5,360 bases of DNA from JALYIM01 sp040003205 (GTDB lineage Bacteria; Acidobacteriota; Terriglobia; Terriglobales; Acidobacteriaceae), in NCBI GenBank assembly GCA_040003205.1, contig JBDUDA010000211.1:1-5360 (forward strand), given 5' to 3'. Under the pieces are notes generated by a model. The model made no database searches. It saw nothing but the letters and a program-made list of their open reading frames with translations, and was not told the DNA's origin. Positions 4,939 through 5,360 of this stretch are shown here, one piece after another; the first letter of the stretch is position 1; every line of letters begins with the position of its first letter. A program made the translations under genes and the position numbers.

Positions 4939-5360
4939 TACTTCGCCATGGTCGGATCCACACGATCAGCCCAAGCTAGAATTCCGCCTGCGAGGTTGTG
5001 TACTTTGCGGAAGCCCGACTGCTGTAAGAACTGTACTGCCTTCGCGCTGCGGACTCCTGAGCGGCAGTGCGCTACGATCTCGCGGCTGGAGTCGAGTTCG
5101 CTGACGCGGTTCGGCAGATCTCCCAGCGGAATCAGATGCCCGCCAATATTGCAGATCTGATATTCGTGCGGCTCGCGCACGTCCAGGACGTAAAGGTCAT
5201 CGCCCGCGTCCAGGCGGCGCTTGAGTTCTTCCACTTGAATTTCGGGGACGCCTGCTTCCACGGGTTTCTCCTCACCACGAATTCCACAAAATTGGTCGTA
5301 GTCAATCAGCTTGGTAATCGTGCGATGAGTACCGCAAGCGGGGCATTCGGGATTTTTGCG
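4935..5360 (-). CDS. moeZ: MoeB/MoeZ-type adenylyltransferase-sulfurtransferase, C-terminal part (5' end outside window)
   Basis: In MoeZ-like enzymes an E1-type (ThiF/MoeB) domain adenylates the C-terminal Gly of a sulfur-carrier protein, and a fused rhodanese domain delivers sulfur to it. The frame is open through base 5360. Counting from the first visible residue, 1-31 are the end of the MoeB domain: RKNPECPACG contains the second CxxC of the structural zinc site (C6, C9), then LIDYDQFCGIRG, a strongly conserved block. Residues 39-141 are a complete rhodanese domain, with VLDVREPHEY, IPLGDLPNR and the active loop HCRSGVRS (catalytic C99), ending in LAGGILAWADRVDP. A GTG at 5261 could pass for the start of a stand-alone rhodanese, but the conserved MoeB sequence runs on in frame without a stop. 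It likely serves molybdopterin, thiamine or cysteine/thiocarboxylate sulfur transfer in the cytoplasm; the partner carrier is not in the window. Confidence 0.92.
   Translation of the reverse strand, partial: RKNPECPACGTHRTITKLIDYDQFCGIRGEEKPVEAGVPEIQVEELKRRLDAGDDLYVLDVREPHEYQICNIGGHLIPLGDLPNRVSELDSSREIVAHCRSGVRSAKAVQFLQQSGFRKVHNLAGGILAWADRVDPTMAKY

Noticed and set aside
4700..5104. 134-residue plus-strand open frame
   Set aside because: More than a third of it is antisense to the rhodanese domain, and the rest has no protein-like character; the neighbouring frame (4678-4938) is somewhat more protein-like.
4935..5261. Stand-alone 108-residue rhodanese starting at GTG 5261
   Set aside because: The frame continues upstream without a stop to the window edge and encodes the conserved MoeB C-terminus (CPAC, IDYDQFCGIRG), so this is a domain of a fusion protein.
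1..5360. CRISPR array, tRNA/rRNA genes, toxin-antitoxin, phage or defence genes
   Set aside because: Looked for on both strands; no repeat-spacer pattern, cloverleaf or recognisable family of these kinds is present.

Overview
The window suggests a soil-type member of the Acidobacteriota (Terriglobia/Koribacter-like). The basis is the moderately GC-rich sequence, an OmpA protein with internal Ig-like modules and a C-terminal variant I associate with that phylum, a DUF3494 (ice-binding-fold) lipoprotein, a RAYT transposase, and an intergenic palindrome of a style common in those genomes. This placement is inference; there is no rRNA or marker gene to confirm it.

Layout from left to right. 1-417 (+) is the C-terminal end of an S9-family (prolyl oligopeptidase-like) serine peptidase. 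It converges on an OmpA-family outer-membrane protein (683-2473, -) across a 265-bp gap holding three separate hairpins. Behind the OmpA gene on the same strand, 86 bp away, is a DUF3494 lipoprotein (2560-3648, -). Upstream of that come a structured leader with a candidate promoter (3911-3938) and a complete REP-associated tyrosine transposase (3940-4470, -). The 464-bp stretch 4471-4934 holds no secure gene, but it does hold a 63-bp imperfect inverted repeat, a perfect CRP-type palindrome positioned for a class II promoter, and a weak open frame interrupted by one TAG. The window closes with the C-terminal 141 residues of a MoeB/MoeZ-type adenylyltransferase-rhodanese fusion (4935-5360, -).

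Functional links. The DUF3494 lipoprotein and the OmpA protein look like a two-gene cell-envelope unit: a lipid-anchored, possibly surface-exposed Ig+DUF3494 protein and a barrel protein that binds peptidoglycan, each carrying Ig-like modules. The RAYT is probably a domesticated REP-mobilising enzyme unrelated to its neighbours. MoeZ works in sulfur transfer for molybdopterin, thiamine, thiolation or cysteine pathways. Most of the window is ordinary chromosomal sequence. The parts worth a second look are the regulatory and palindromic DNA around the RAYT and the envelope gene pair.
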